From NCBI RefSeq assembly GCF_023016085.1, contig NZ_JALKBF010000001.1, positions 558,001 to 622,000 on the forward strand: a stretch of 64,000 nucleotides of DNA, given 5' to 3'. The notes beneath the pieces are model-generated. The model saw nothing but the letters and a program-made list of their open reading frames with translations, made no database searches and was not told the DNA's origin. The translations under genes and the position numbers were made by a program. Numbering within the stretch: position 1 is the first letter of the stretch; each line of letters starts with the position of its first letter. Shown here piece after piece: positions 42,487 through 51,707 of the stretch. This stretch comes from Aliiroseovarius sp. F47248L. GTDB taxonomy: Bacteria; Pseudomonadota; Alphaproteobacteria; Rhodobacterales; Rhodobacteraceae.

Positions 42487-45400
42487 CTACTCGGCGGCCA
42501 GATCAGGTGGCTGCGACAGCATCAGCAACTCGGCATTCCCGCCCGACGCGGTGGTGTCCACGCACAAGTGTCGTTCATGGGTCACCACCTCGTCCGTCAC
42601 CGCGTCGGTGGTCAGTGGCAGGATCGCGCCAGAACGGGCTGCAAGCGCCTGGGCAAGCGCGCGGGCATGTTCCGCGTCTCCCCAGTAGACCGCGCCGCCG
42701 ATACCCGCGACCGTCGACAGCGCGCGTGCCTCCATATCGGGGGCAAGAACGGCCACCCCGCCGTGGCGCTCCACTTCGGCTTTCTGGCGGTCTGCCACGG
42801 CGCTGCCAGGGCCAAGGCACAAGAACGGCGCGCGAGGATGGGTGGACAGTTGGTTCAACTCGCCCGTCGGGCCCGGCAGGCGGCTAGAGGCCAGTGTGGC
42901 TTCGCGCGTGGCAGCAATGATTGCCTGAGCCAGCGCCGGGCTTTCTTCGGCTTGCTCGACCGATGTCTCGCCCGTCATCGGGGCAGGGCCGGAGGCGCAG
43001 AACCGATACATATAGGCAGGACCACCTGCCTTGGGTCCGGTGCCGGACAGCCCCTCGCCCCCAAAGGGTTGTGAGCCGACAATGGCACCGATCTGATTGC
43101 GGTTCACATAAGCGTTGCCAGCGTGGATACGATCGACCACGTACTGAACGCGATCGTCGATCCGCGTGTGAAGACCAAAGGTCAGCCCATATCCCGTAGC
43201 ATTGATTGCGTTGATCACCGCATCAAGATTTTCCGCCTTGAAGCGCGCAATGTGCAGAACAGGACCAAAGATCTCGCGCTCCATTTCGTGAATGCCGCTG
43301 ACGCGGATCAGGGCGGGCGCGATAAAGTGACCACTGTCGGGCGCTGCCAACTCGTGCACCAGCCGCTTGTCCTTGCGGGCTGCATCGACATAAGCACGGA
43401 TGCCCATATATGCCTCGTCATCAATGACCGGACCAAGGTCGGTGGATAGATGCCACGGGTCTGACGGGGTCAGCTCGTCCATCGCACCGATCAGCATCTC
43501 GGTCAGGTTGTCAGCAATATCGTCCTGCACATAAAGGCAACGCAGGGCTGAACAACGTTGCCCGGCGGACTGGAAGCTCGATGCCACGATGTCGCGCACC
43601 GCCTGTTCCGGCAGCGCGGTGCTGTCGACGATCATCGCGTTCAGCCCGCCGGTCTCGGCAATCAGGGGCGCGGCGGGCGACAGGTGATCGGCCATCGCGC
43701 GGCGGATGATCTGCGCGGTTTCGGTCGACCCTGTGAAGGCGACGCCATCAATGCGCGCATCGGATGTCAGGGCCGCCCCAACTGTGGCGCCGTCGCCGGG
43801 CAGAAGCTGCAGCACCTCGCGTGGCACACCCGCCTCGTGCATCAGTTTTGTCGCTTGATAGGCAATGAGGCCGGTCTGTTCGGCAGGCTTGGCCAGCACG
43901 CCGTTTCCAGCTGCCAAAGCACCCGCTATCTGACCGGTGAAGATCGCCAACGGGAAGTTCCACGGCGAAATGCAGGTAAACACCCCGCGCGCATCGCGGG
44001 TAAGCTTCGGAATGCGTGATGCGTAATATCGCATGAAATCAACAGCTTCACGCAGTTCGCCCAAGCAATCTGGCAGCGTTTTTCCGGCTTCGCGGGCGAG
44101 AAGGGCAAAGAAAGCGCCAAAATGCTCTTCGTAAAGATCCGCTGCGCGGTTCAAAACCTCGGCGCGCACTTCTGGCGTGGCGTCCCAGCGTGTAGCCGAC
44201 GAAAGAGCGGTCTGTACATCCTGGGCACTGGCCCAAGTGATCTGACCCACCTCGTCACCATTGGTTGGGTTTGCGACGGTGACATCCTTGCCACCCTTTG
44301 GTCGACCAGCAATCAGCGGACCGGCTGTAAACCTTGTGTCCGCAAATGGATTGCGGGCAGCATCGATCTGTTCCAAATGTGGCTCATAGGTCAGGTCCAG
44401 CCCTTTAGAGTTTTTGCGATCCCCGTAAAGCTCTGGTCCCGTCGGAACATGTGGCGCAGGGTGGTCGAGCGCATCGAACGGGCAAGCCGCGACTTCTTCC
44501 GGAGTGACGCTTTCGTCAACGATCTGGTTCACGAAGGAGCTGTTGGCACCATTTTCAAGCAACCGGCGGACCAGATAGGCCAACAGGTCGCGATGCGCGC
44601 CGACCGGGGCATAGATCCGACAGCGCGTGCCATTTTCATCCATTATGATCTGGTGCAGACGTTCACCCATGCCATGCAGGCGTTGGAACTCGTATCCGCG
44701 CGCGTCCACACCCGAGGTTTTAGCCATATCCAGAATGGCCGCTGCCGTGTGTGCGTTATGGGTGGCAAATTGAGGATAGATCCGACCTGTCATTGACAGC
44801 AGCTTGCGCGCATTAGCTATATAGCTGACATCGGTGGCCACCTTGCGGGTGAACACGGGAAACTCGTCCAAACCTTCGACCTGTGCGCGTTTGATTTCGG
44901 TGTCCCAATAGGCACCTTTCACCAGTCGCACCATGATTTTGCGGTCCAACCGTTCGGCCAAAGTGTGTAGCCAGTCGATAACGGTGCCTGCACGGTGCCC
45001 ATAGGCTTGCACGACCACGCCGAACCCGTCCCATCCGGCCAATGATTTATCGGACAGCACCGCTTCGATCACATCCAGCGAGATTTGCAGGCGGTCGGCT
45101 TCTTCGGCGTCGATATTGAACCCCATGCCCGCCGACTTCGCCAGATGTGCGAGGGCCGACACACGTGGCACAAGCACATCCATTACCCGGTCGCGCTGGC
45201 CGCGTTCATAGCGGGGGAACAGCGCGGATAACTTGACGGAAATGCCGGGATTGGCGCGGATATCCTTAGATTTACAGGCGCTTGCGATCTCGGAAATTGC
45301 CTTGGCATAGGACATTTGATAGCGGCGCGCATCGTCATCGGTCAACGCAGCTTCGCCCAGCATGTCATAGGAATAGGTGAAGCCTTTCGCTTCCATCTTC

Positions 45401-45945
45401 GACCCGCGCTTCATGGCGGCGGCGATGGTTTCACCCAGAACGAACTGGTTGCCCATTTCTTTCATTGCACGGCCGACCGCAGTACGAATGACAGGTTCAC
45501 CCAAGCGTTTCACAGCCCCGCGCAACGCCCCGGTGATACCCGGTTCGCGTTCGTTCAAGACTTTCCCTGTCACCAAAAGCGCCCAAGTTGACGCGTTCAC
45601 CAGCGAAGATGACGACCGCCCCAAATGCTTGCCCCAATCGCTAGGCGCGATCTTGTCTTCGATCAACGCGTCGATGGTTTCGGCATCGGGCACCCGCAGC
45701 AGCGCCTCGGCCAGACACATAAGCGCGATGCCTTCATCCGTCGATAGACCATACTCGGCCAGAAAAACCTCCATCATGCCTGGGTCGGATGATGCCCGGA
45801 TGGCACGCACAAGTTCAGCACCGCTGGCCGCGATCCGCGCCCGGTCGTCACTGGACAAGCCCGCGTCGCTGGCAAGAGCATGGATATGCTGTTCCTCGCC
45901 AGCATAGGCAAGGTCGTCGATTTTCTGGCGCAGGACATCAGTCAT
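42487..45945 (-). CDS. putA: Bifunctional proline dehydrogenase / P5C dehydrogenase
   Basis: A 1152-residue PutA with a proline dehydrogenase domain (about 100-430, with the NAHTAAAILDMAK and FQRLHGMGERLH segments) and an aldehyde dehydrogenase domain whose catalytic Cys lies in FQSAGQRCSALR. It lacks the N-terminal ribbon-helix-helix found in enterobacterial PutA. A small C-terminal extension (about 1010-1152) is present. It turns proline into glutamate via P5C. Regulation is probably by the divergent Lrp-type gene. Confidence 0.96.
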   Translation of the reverse strand: MTDVLRQKIDDLAYAGEEQHIHALASDAGLSSDDRARIAASGAELVRAIRASSDPGMMEVFLAEYGLSTDEGIALMCLAEALLRVPDAETIDALIEDKIAPSDWGKHLGRSSSSLVNASTWALLVTGKVLNEREPGITGALRGAVKRLGEPVIRTAVGRAMKEMGNQFVLGETIAAAMKRGSKMEAKGFTYSYDMLGEAALTDDDARRYQMSYAKAISEIASACKSKDIRANPGISVKLSALFPRYERGQRDRVMDVLVPRVSALAHLAKSAGMGFNIDAEEADRLQISLDVIEAVLSDKSLAGWDGFGVVVQAYGHRAGTVIDWLHTLAERLDRKIMVRLVKGAYWDTEIKRAQVEGLDEFPVFTRKVATDVSYIANARKLLSMTGRIYPQFATHNAHTAAAILDMAKTSGVDARGYEFQRLHGMGERLHQIIMDENGTRCRIYAPVGAHRDLLAYLVRRLLENGANSSFVNQIVDESVTPEEVAACPFDALDHPAPHVPTGPELYGDRKNSKGLDLTYEPHLEQIDAARNPFADTRFTAGPLIAGRPKGGKDVTVANPTNGDEVGQITWASAQDVQTALSSATRWDATPEVRAEVLNRAADLYEEHFGAFFALLAREAGKTLPDCLGELREAVDFMRYYASRIPKLTRDARGVFTCISPWNFPLAIFTGQIAGALAAGNGVLAKPAEQTGLIAYQATKLMHEAGVPREVLQLLPGDGATVGAALTSDARIDGVAFTGSTETAQIIRRAMADHLSPAAPLIAETGGLNAMIVDSTALPEQAVRDIVASSFQSAGQRCSALRCLYVQDDIADNLTEMLIGAMDELTPSDPWHLSTDLGPVIDDEAYMGIRAYVDAARKDKRLVHELAAPDSGHFIAPALIRVSGIHEMEREIFGPVLHIARFKAENLDAVINAINATGYGLTFGLHTRIDDRVQYVVDRIHAGNAYVNRNQIGAIVGSQPFGGEGLSGTGPKAGGPAYMYRFCASGPAPMTGETSVEQAEESPALAQAIIAATREATLASSRLPGPTGELNQLSTHPRAPFLCLGPGSAVADRQKAEVERHGGVAVLAPDMEARALSTVAGIGGAVYWGDAEHARALAQALAARSGAILPLTTDAVTDEVVTHERHLCVDTTASGGNAELLMLSQPPDLAAE

Positions 45946-46026
45946 GTGCGGATCCTCATGGTGTTTGCACTTCTGCTATGCTACGTTGAATTAGCAAGGC
46001 GATTTTCCTGATTATCGCTGTTAGGC

Positions 46027-46039
46027 AGTCGAAACGACT
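46027..46039. promoter_or_regulatory. Short palindrome upstream of the put regulator
   Basis: AGTCG-AAA-CGACT is a 5-bp-arm palindrome in the 109-bp gap between divergent putA and its Lrp-type regulator, 15 bp before the GTG start. A GCGAT/ATCGC pair at about 46000-46019 lies close by. Lrp-family proteins bind such degenerate sites. Weak evidence. Confidence 0.35.
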
Positions 46040-46054
46040 AATTGTAGGTGAGGT

Positions 46055-46534
46055 GTGCGGGAAGATAGCCAAGTTGACCTTGATCGATTCGATCGCAAGA
46101 TTCTGGACGTTCTGTCTGGCAAAGGCCGAATTTCGATCACCGATCTGGCGCAGCGGATTGGATTGTCAAAATCTCCCACCCAAGCGCGTGTCCGGCGGCT
46201 GGAAGCCGAAGGTGTCATAACCGGATATCGCGCCGAGATTGATCCGATCCGCCTGGGACGTGATCACGTCGCTTTTGTCGAAGTGAAGCTATCCGACACA
46301 CGTGAGGCCGCGCTGAACGCCTTTAACAAGCAGGTTGCCAACATTCCCGAGGTTGAAGAATGTCACCTGCTGGCGGCGCATTTTGATTATCTTTTGAAAG
46401 TCCGCACCCATGACATGCGCGATTTTCGTCGCGTATTGGGTGAGGCAATCTCGACGCTTCCGCATTTGGCGCAGAGTTCAACCCATGTGGTGATGCAGGC
46501 GATCAAGGACGACAGCCCAACCTTCCTCACCTGA
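46055..46534 (+). CDS. putR: Lrp/AsnC-family regulator, PutR-like
   Basis: A 159-residue Lrp/AsnC protein, GTG start at 46055 with a GGTGAGGT purine stretch upstream. N-terminal winged helix with RISITDLAQRIGLSKSPTQARV and a C-terminal RAM domain. It is divergent from putA with 109 bp between, the standard arrangement of PutR, which activates putA when proline is present. The name is an inference from this layout. Confidence 0.85.
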   Translation: MREDSQVDLDRFDRKILDVLSGKGRISITDLAQRIGLSKSPTQARVRRLEAEGVITGYRAEIDPIRLGRDHVAFVEVKLSDTREAALNAFNKQVANIPEVEECHLLAAHFDYLLKVRTHDMRDFRRVLGEAISTLPHLAQSSTHVVMQAIKDDSPTFLT

Positions 46535-46618
46535 TCGAATAGCGCATTAACTCATCTGACCGATTGCCTCCGGAATTCAGAGGCGATAGGGAAGAGCGGG
46601 GGTCAAGCCCCACCCGGT

Positions 46619-46705
46619 GCGGGCGTGATGGAATGGTAGACATACCAGACTTAAAATCTGTTGGGGCGTAGCCCCGTGTGGGTTCGAGTCCCACCGCCCG
46701 CACCA
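46619..46705 (+). tRNA. tRNA-Leu(UAA)
   Basis: An 87-nt class II tRNA including encoded CCA. Acceptor stem GCGGGCG pairs with CGCCCGC, the anticodon loop CTTAAAA holds anticodon TAA, and a long variable arm (GGGGCGTAGCCCC) identifies tRNA-Leu. The T-arm is GGTTCGAGTCC. One mismatch at the base of the anticodon stem is seen. No integrase lies beside it. Confidence 0.96.
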
Positions 46706-46960
46706 ATCCTACCCCGCCAATAGGTGTGTTTTGCCGCGATGTTCGACCTTTGTTTCGCATGGCGTAAAGACATGGTTTGAAGGACGTGAATTATGCGTCA
46801 ATTCAATGACCGGACCATTGATTTATGCTCGGACTTGGCGAACCCTGAAGACAGGTCAGGCACCGCAGCACATTTTCGCAGCATGTTAATGCCAAGTTTC
46901 TTTAGGCCTTTTCGATAACCAAATTATTTATTTAAGCCTTTGGATTGGACGGATGGGGAA

Positions 46961-47251
46961 ATGAGTCATTTTAGCTCATTAGACAGTTGGGAAATGGTCG
47001 GATTGCTTGGGGCAGCGATCTATTGCACGACCTATATGTTGATCGCATTCGACATATTGACCAGCAAGACAACGTGCTATTACGCGTTGCAGTTTTCGGC
47101 GGCGAGCTTTGTCGCGCTTAGTTTGACAGTGCATTTCAACGTCGCGGCGTTGACCGTCCAAGTATTTTTTATTGTGGTGTCAGTCTTTGGTTTCGCAAAC
47201 CACATGAAGGGGCAAACCGCTTCACCTGCGAAGGACAACGAAGTTGTTTGA
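46961..47251 (+). CDS. Small membrane protein, CBU_0592-like
   Basis: A 96-residue protein from MSHFSSLDSWEMVG with GGGGA just upstream of the ATG. Three hydrophobic helices (about 12-32, 42-60, 65-85) and the WEMVGLLGAAIYCTTYML pattern resemble the CBU_0592-type small membrane family. A TTG at 46940 would add seven residues. Function unknown. A shared terminator follows. Confidence 0.65.
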   Translation: MSHFSSLDSWEMVGLLGAAIYCTTYMLIAFDILTSKTTCYYALQFSAASFVALSLTVHFNVAALTVQVFFIVVSVFGFANHMKGQTASPAKDNEVV

Positions 47252-47296
47252 CGGGAACGAGACCTCTCCCTGAGTGCGTTGTCCCACGCACTTATA

Positions 47297-47328
47297 GAAA
47301 AGCCGGGCTAGGGGTGGCCCGGCTTTTC
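47297..47328. terminator. Bidirectional Rho-independent terminator
   Basis: A perfect 12-bp stem, GAAAAGCCGGGC paired with GCCCGGCTTTTC, with an 8-base loop. The A- and T-rich ends of the arms supply a U-run in both directions. It sits between the convergent CBU_0592-like gene and ychF, so it probably serves both. Confidence 0.9.
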
Positions 47329-47350
47329 GCTTGTTTAGCTTTTAAGGGTA

Positions 47351-48448
47351 TCAGGCGTTGAATAGGAAGTGTAGGACGTCGCCGTCTTTAACTTCGTAGG
47401 TCTTGCCTTCTGCGCGCATTTTACCAGCTTCTTTTGCACCACCTTCGCCGCCCAAGGCGACGTAATCGTCATAGGCAATTGTCTCAGCCCGGATAAAGCC
47501 GCGTTCAAAATCGCCGTGGATCACACCGGCTGCTTGGGGCGCGCGTGTGCCTTCGCGGATGGTCCAGGCGCGGGCCTCTTTCGGGCCGACGGTGAAATAG
47601 GTTTCCAAGTGCAGAAGCTCGTATCCGGCGCGGATCAGGCGATCGAGTCCGGCTTCTTTCAAGCCAAGCTCTTCCAAGAACATTTCCATGTCGTCGGCGT
47701 CAAGTTGGCTGATCTCTTCTTCGATTTTGGCGGAAATGACGACCGAGGCTGCACCTTGTTCGGCGGCCATCTTCTCGACCGCTTGCGAATGGGCGTTGCC
47801 GCTGGCCGCGTCGCTTTCATCTACATTGCAGACAAAAAGGATCTTCTTGGTGGTCAGAAGTTGCAGCATATTCCATGCTTTGCGGTCCTCTTCGTCCACT
47901 TCGACGGTGCGGGCAGGGCGGCCAGCCTCAAGCGCTTCTTGTGCCGCGCGCATCAGACGTTCCTGCTGGACCGCCTCCTTGTCGCCGCCGCGCACCTTGC
48001 GCACTATGTTTTGCAAGCGTTTTTCAATGCTTTCCAGATCGGCCAGCATCAATTCAGTTTCAATCACTTCCGCGTCTTCGACCGGGTTCACGCGACCGTC
48101 CACATGCGTCACGTCGCCGTCGTCAAAGCAGCGCAGGACGTGCGCAATGGCGTCCACCTCGCGGATGTTGGCCAGAAACTGATTGCCCAGCCCTTCGCCT
48201 TTTGACGCACCCTTCACCAGACCCGCGATATCAACAAAGGTCATCCGGGTCGGAATGATCTCTTTCGACCCGGCAATCGCGGCCAGTTTGTCCAGCCGGT
48301 CGTCGGGCACGTTGACTTCGCCCACATTGGGTTCAATCGTGCAGAACGGAAAGTTCGCCGCCTGCGCGGCAGCCGTCTTGGTCAGTGCGTTGAAAAGGGT
48401 CGATTTACCGACATTCGGCAGACCCACGATGCCCATCTTGAAACCCAT
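47351..48448 (-). CDS. ychF: Redox-regulated GTPase/ATPase YchF (OLA1 family)
   Basis: A 365-residue protein starting MGFKMGIVGLPNVGKST, the G1 motif of the Obg-type OLA1/YchF family; GAGAGGGG lies upstream. The DIAGLVKGASKGEGLGN switch region and a C-terminal TGS domain are present. It binds ribosomes and hydrolyses ATP. Single-gene unit with the terminator described above. Confidence 0.96.
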   Translation of the reverse strand: MGFKMGIVGLPNVGKSTLFNALTKTAAAQAANFPFCTIEPNVGEVNVPDDRLDKLAAIAGSKEIIPTRMTFVDIAGLVKGASKGEGLGNQFLANIREVDAIAHVLRCFDDGDVTHVDGRVNPVEDAEVIETELMLADLESIEKRLQNIVRKVRGGDKEAVQQERLMRAAQEALEAGRPARTVEVDEEDRKAWNMLQLLTTKKILFVCNVDESDAASGNAHSQAVEKMAAEQGAASVVISAKIEEEISQLDADDMEMFLEELGLKEAGLDRLIRAGYELLHLETYFTVGPKEARAWTIREGTRAPQAAGVIHGDFERGFIRAETIAYDDYVALGGEGGAKEAGKMRAEGKTYEVKDGDVLHFLFNA

Positions 48449-48547
48449 TTCGGCCCCTCTCATTCAGTGTTCGTGGCCTTCTAGGGCTTTGACAGGATGG
48501 GCGCAAGCGTGGTGAAGTGGGAAGGCGCGCAACACAGGAGCTTTGCC

Positions 48548-48964
48548 ATGCAACCTATCCCTTACGTGTTTTTCAAAGATAAGTGTCGTGATGCCGTTAC
48601 CCGGTATGGTGAGATTTTCGGCACGACCCCGGATATCATGTCGTTCAAGGACATGCCCGAGGAAGACCGCAACCAAATGCCCGGCGTACCGGATGATGCC
48701 GTGATGCATGCCAGCGTCGCCATTGGAGATGGGATGTTGTTCGCCAGCGATGACCCAAGCGGCGAGACGCCGGAAATGGCGGGCTGCAATGTCTGCATTT
48801 CCTTGCCGGACGAGGCCGAGACCAAACGCGTATTCAATGCCTTGGCCGATGGGGGTGACGTTCGGATGCCGCTTAGCCCGATGTTCTGGACGCCGCTTTT
48901 TGGCACGCTAACCGACAAGTTCGGAGTGCGCTGGATGATCATGGCGGACAGCGATTACGAGTGA
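48548..48964 (+). CDS. VOC-superfamily (PhnB/glyoxalase-like) protein
   Basis: A 138-residue protein from the MQPIPYVFFKD start, with AGGAG eight bases upstream. It has the two-beta-alpha-beta-beta-beta repeat pattern of 3-demethylubiquinone methyltransferase-like PhnB proteins (DAVTRYGEIFGTTPDIM and SDDPSGE segments). Metal or substrate not determined. It begins divergently from ychF. Confidence 0.8.
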   Translation: MQPIPYVFFKDKCRDAVTRYGEIFGTTPDIMSFKDMPEEDRNQMPGVPDDAVMHASVAIGDGMLFASDDPSGETPEMAGCNVCISLPDEAETKRVFNALADGGDVRMPLSPMFWTPLFGTLTDKFGVRWMIMADSDYE

Positions 48965-49021
48965 CCCATTGATTTTCCCGCCCGTATTCGGCACATCGGT
49001 TCTGAACATGACAAAGGACGG

Positions 49022-49816
49022 ATGATGACCCGGATTGATGCGAAGTTTGCTGCCTTGGCCGAAAAGGGTCAGAAGGCGTTTGTCAGCTACATCATGGGCG
49101 GTGATCCCGATCTGGCGACGTCGCTTGAGGTGATGAAGGGGCTGCCGGCGGCGGGTGTAGACATCATCGAGCTGGGGGTGCCCTTTACCGACCCGATGGC
49201 GGATGGGCCGACCATTCAGCTTGCGGGACAACGTGCGCTGGAAGGCGGCATGACCCTGCAAAAGACGCTGGATATGGCGGCTGAGTTTCGTAAGGATGAT
49301 GATACGACCCCGATTGTTCTGATGGGATATTACAACCCGATCTATAATCGCGGTGTCGACAAGTTCCTGGTGGATGCGAAAGCGGCGGGCGTGGACGGAC
49401 TGATCGTGGTCGATCTGCCACCCGAAGAAGATGACGAGCTTTGCATCCCGGCGCAAAAGGCAGGGCTGAACTTCATTCGACTGGCCACGCCTACCACCGA
49501 TAACAAGCGATTGCCGAAGGTGCTGCAAAACACTTCGGGCTTTGTGTATTACGTGTCTGTCACCGGCGTCACCGGTGCGACCGAGGCGCAGGCGGCCAAT
49601 GTCGGCCCAGAGGTTGCGCGGATCAAAGCGGCAACAGATATTCCGGTTATCGTCGGATTTGGTGTCAACACCCCCGAGAAGGCCGAGGCGATTGCGAGTG
49701 TCGCAGACGGGACTGTGGTCGGCAGTGCAATCGTTTCTAAAATCGCGGCGGGCGAGCCTGTGTCGGACGTGCTGGCCTTTGTGAAAACGCTGGCCGACGG
49801 GGCGCATCGCGGCTGA
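49022..49816 (+). CDS. trpA: Tryptophan synthase alpha chain
   Basis: A 264-residue TIM-barrel protein. The catalytic pair is Glu in [16 protein letters not shown] and the Asp of FTDPMADG, with the C-terminal [10 protein letters not shown] phosphate site. It cleaves indole-3-glycerol phosphate. No trpB is visible next to it in the window. An adjacent ATG at 49025 is an alternative start. Confidence 0.95.
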   Translation: MMTRIDAKFAALAEKGQKAFVSYIMGGDPDLATSLEVMKGLPAAGVDIIELGVPFTDPMADGPTIQLAGQRALEGGMTLQKTLDMAAEFRKDDDTTPIVLMGYYNPIYNRGVDKFLVDAKAAGVDGLIVVDLPPEEDDELCIPAQKAGLNFIRLATPTTDNKRLPKVLQNTSGFVYYVSVTGVTGATEAQAANVGPEVARIKAATDIPVIVGFGVNTPEKAEAIASVADGTVVGSAIVSKIAAGEPVSDVLAFVKTLADGAHRG

Positions 49817-49819
49817 CTC

Positions 49820-51031
49820 CTAGATCACCGCGGTTTCCCCAAACGGGCGACCTTCTTCGATCCGGCCATATCCAAACGGGCTAAGATCTAGTGTCTGAAA
49901 GCTGCCGGTCGTGATCAGTTCGGCCAGACCACGCCCCATGGCCGGGGCCTGTTGTAGCCCGTGGCCTGAAAACCCGTTGATGAAGTAGAAGTTTTGAACT
50001 TCGGTATGCGCGCCAAGAACTGCGTTTTGATCCAGTGTGTTATAGGCATAGTGACCCGCCCATTCGGTCACGATCTTCAGTGCCTCGAACTGTGGAATTC
50101 GGGTCGCAACGGTCGGCCAGACATGGGATTCCCAGAGCCCGTGATCCATATGAAAATCATCGGGGGAAACCGCTGGGTCCGGGTCAGGGCGTGCACCGAT
50201 CATATATGTTTCGGGTCCGTCCTGTCGGATATGAACTCCCGACGGGTCGATGGTCAGAGGCAGTTCGCGATCAAGCGGGTGCTCTGCTTTGACCACCCAT
50301 GTAAACCGCTTACGAGGCTCGACAGGTATGTCCAATCCGGCCATGTGCGCGACCAAATTGGCGCGCGGTCCAGCAGCGTTGACCAGATGACCGCAGGATA
50401 CTTTGTGTCCTGAAGCTAGGGTAACTCCGGTTGCTTTGCCCTTTGCCGCTTCGATGGCCGTGACTTCATTGCGCACATACTCGACACTCGCTGCGACAGC
50501 CTTTCGCCGGAACCAGTCAAACAGCGCCCCGCCGTCCCAATACCCTTCGTCGCGCGTGCCGTGGCTTCCCATAAGAATGTCATCCAGCTGAAAAAAGGGG
50601 AATGCCTGTGCGATTTCGTCTCGCGACAAGATACGGGTGCCTGCACCAAGGCTTTGCTGCATGGCTTGCGCGGTGCGCAGCGCGTCAGCCCGGGCTTTGT
50701 CGTCGGTCAGATAGAGATACCCAAAGTTCTGAATGGTTAGGTCTTCGATGCGAGGATCGCCACCCATGTTGGCTCGCAGGTTCTTGATGAATGCAGCGGT
50801 GAATTGCGAGATTTGCACATTCAAAGGCTCGCTGAATTGCTGCCGGAGGCAGGAGTTCGTATGTGCGGTTGAGCATTGCGCATAGCTTGGGTCACGTTCA
50901 ACCACCAGAATGCGGCCTTGAAAATCCGCTGACTGGCACAGCCACCATGCCACCGACGACCCCATGATGGCCCCGCCCACGATGATCACATCATAGCTTT
51001 GATGATCTGGTGTTTGTAACATGGCCACCAT
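49820..51031 (-). CDS. FAD-dependent DAO-family oxidoreductase
   Basis: A 403-residue protein from MVAMLQTPDHQ, with an AGGG stretch about nine bases upstream. The Rossmann motif IIVGGAIMGSSVAWWL and a C-terminal FSGHGLQQAPAMGRGLAEL fit glycine/sarcosine oxidase-type enzymes. Substrate unknown, probably an N-methyl or amino-acid compound. It lies 44 bp after the DUF2478 gene on the same strand; a TTG at 51079 overlapping that gene's stop is an alternative start. Confidence 0.8.
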   Translation of the reverse strand: MVAMLQTPDHQSYDVIIVGGAIMGSSVAWWLCQSADFQGRILVVERDPSYAQCSTAHTNSCLRQQFSEPLNVQISQFTAAFIKNLRANMGGDPRIEDLTIQNFGYLYLTDDKARADALRTAQAMQQSLGAGTRILSRDEIAQAFPFFQLDDILMGSHGTRDEGYWDGGALFDWFRRKAVAASVEYVRNEVTAIEAAKGKATGVTLASGHKVSCGHLVNAAGPRANLVAHMAGLDIPVEPRKRFTWVVKAEHPLDRELPLTIDPSGVHIRQDGPETYMIGARPDPDPAVSPDDFHMDHGLWESHVWPTVATRIPQFEALKIVTEWAGHYAYNTLDQNAVLGAHTEVQNFYFINGFSGHGLQQAPAMGRGLAELITTGSFQTLDLSPFGYGRIEEGRPFGETAVI

Positions 51032-51075
51032 CGCTTCACGCCCTGACACGCGCCGTTTCGCGCAGCACAACCCGC

Positions 51076-51576
51076 TCAACCCGTAGCCTGCAACGCCCAG
51101 GTCATGACGGCATTATGATCAGGGGAGAGCTCTTCCGCGTTGCCCACAAACTCCATAAACGCCGCGCGCGATCCTTCAGAAACACCAATTATCGCGGGAA
51201 TATCGCGAGCGAGCGCTTCGCCTACTGCTTCACGAAAACCACGTCCCTCAGCCTCTTGCTTGCCAAATTTGTTGACGATCAAAAGGTCGGCGCCGGCTTT
51301 CAATCGTTCCTCGGTCTGGCCGACGGCAGTTTCCAGCGCTTCGGGGTTTAGTTTGCATCCGCGTGCATTGGTGCCCAGAAATTGGCTGATGCGGATTTTT
51401 GGACCGTCTGGCAAAATCAGGACATCCATATCGCAATGGTGATCTTCGGCGCGCTCGGTATCAAGCTGGACGGTCCCGCATAACGTCAACCCTTGTTGCG
51501 TCAATGCATTTGCGACACCAGCAAGCAACAGATTGGTTTGGCCCCGTCCGGGTGCGATGACATAGGCAAGTTTCAT
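51076..51576 (-). CDS. DUF2478-family P-loop-like protein
   Basis: A 166-residue protein from MKLAYVIAPGRGQTN, a GRGQ-containing loop at the start typical of DUF2478. DLLIVNKFGKQEAEG resembles a nucleotide-binding Lys-Asp segment. These proteins occur in molybdenum- or cofactor-related loci, but the role is unknown. It is upstream of the DAO-family oxidoreductase on the same strand. Confidence 0.75.
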   Translation of the reverse strand: MKLAYVIAPGRGQTNLLLAGVANALTQQGLTLCGTVQLDTERAEDHHCDMDVLILPDGPKIRISQFLGTNARGCKLNPEALETAVGQTEERLKAGADLLIVNKFGKQEAEGRGFREAVGEALARDIPAIIGVSEGSRAAFMEFVGNAEELSPDHNAVMTWALQATG

Positions 51577-51707
51577 GTAGACCCCAATCAATATTGCCTA
51601 TCAGATGACAATCGGACCCAGCGTTGTCAATTGCTGTGTATCTGTCAAATACGCTTGGGTGGCCCAACCGGATGTGGCCAGATGCTGAATAGGAAAGGTG
51701 CGCGATT

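Noticed and set aside
46619..46705. tRNA-Leu as a second island integration site
   Set aside because: No recombinase or mobile genes on either side; neighbours are ordinary chromosomal genes.
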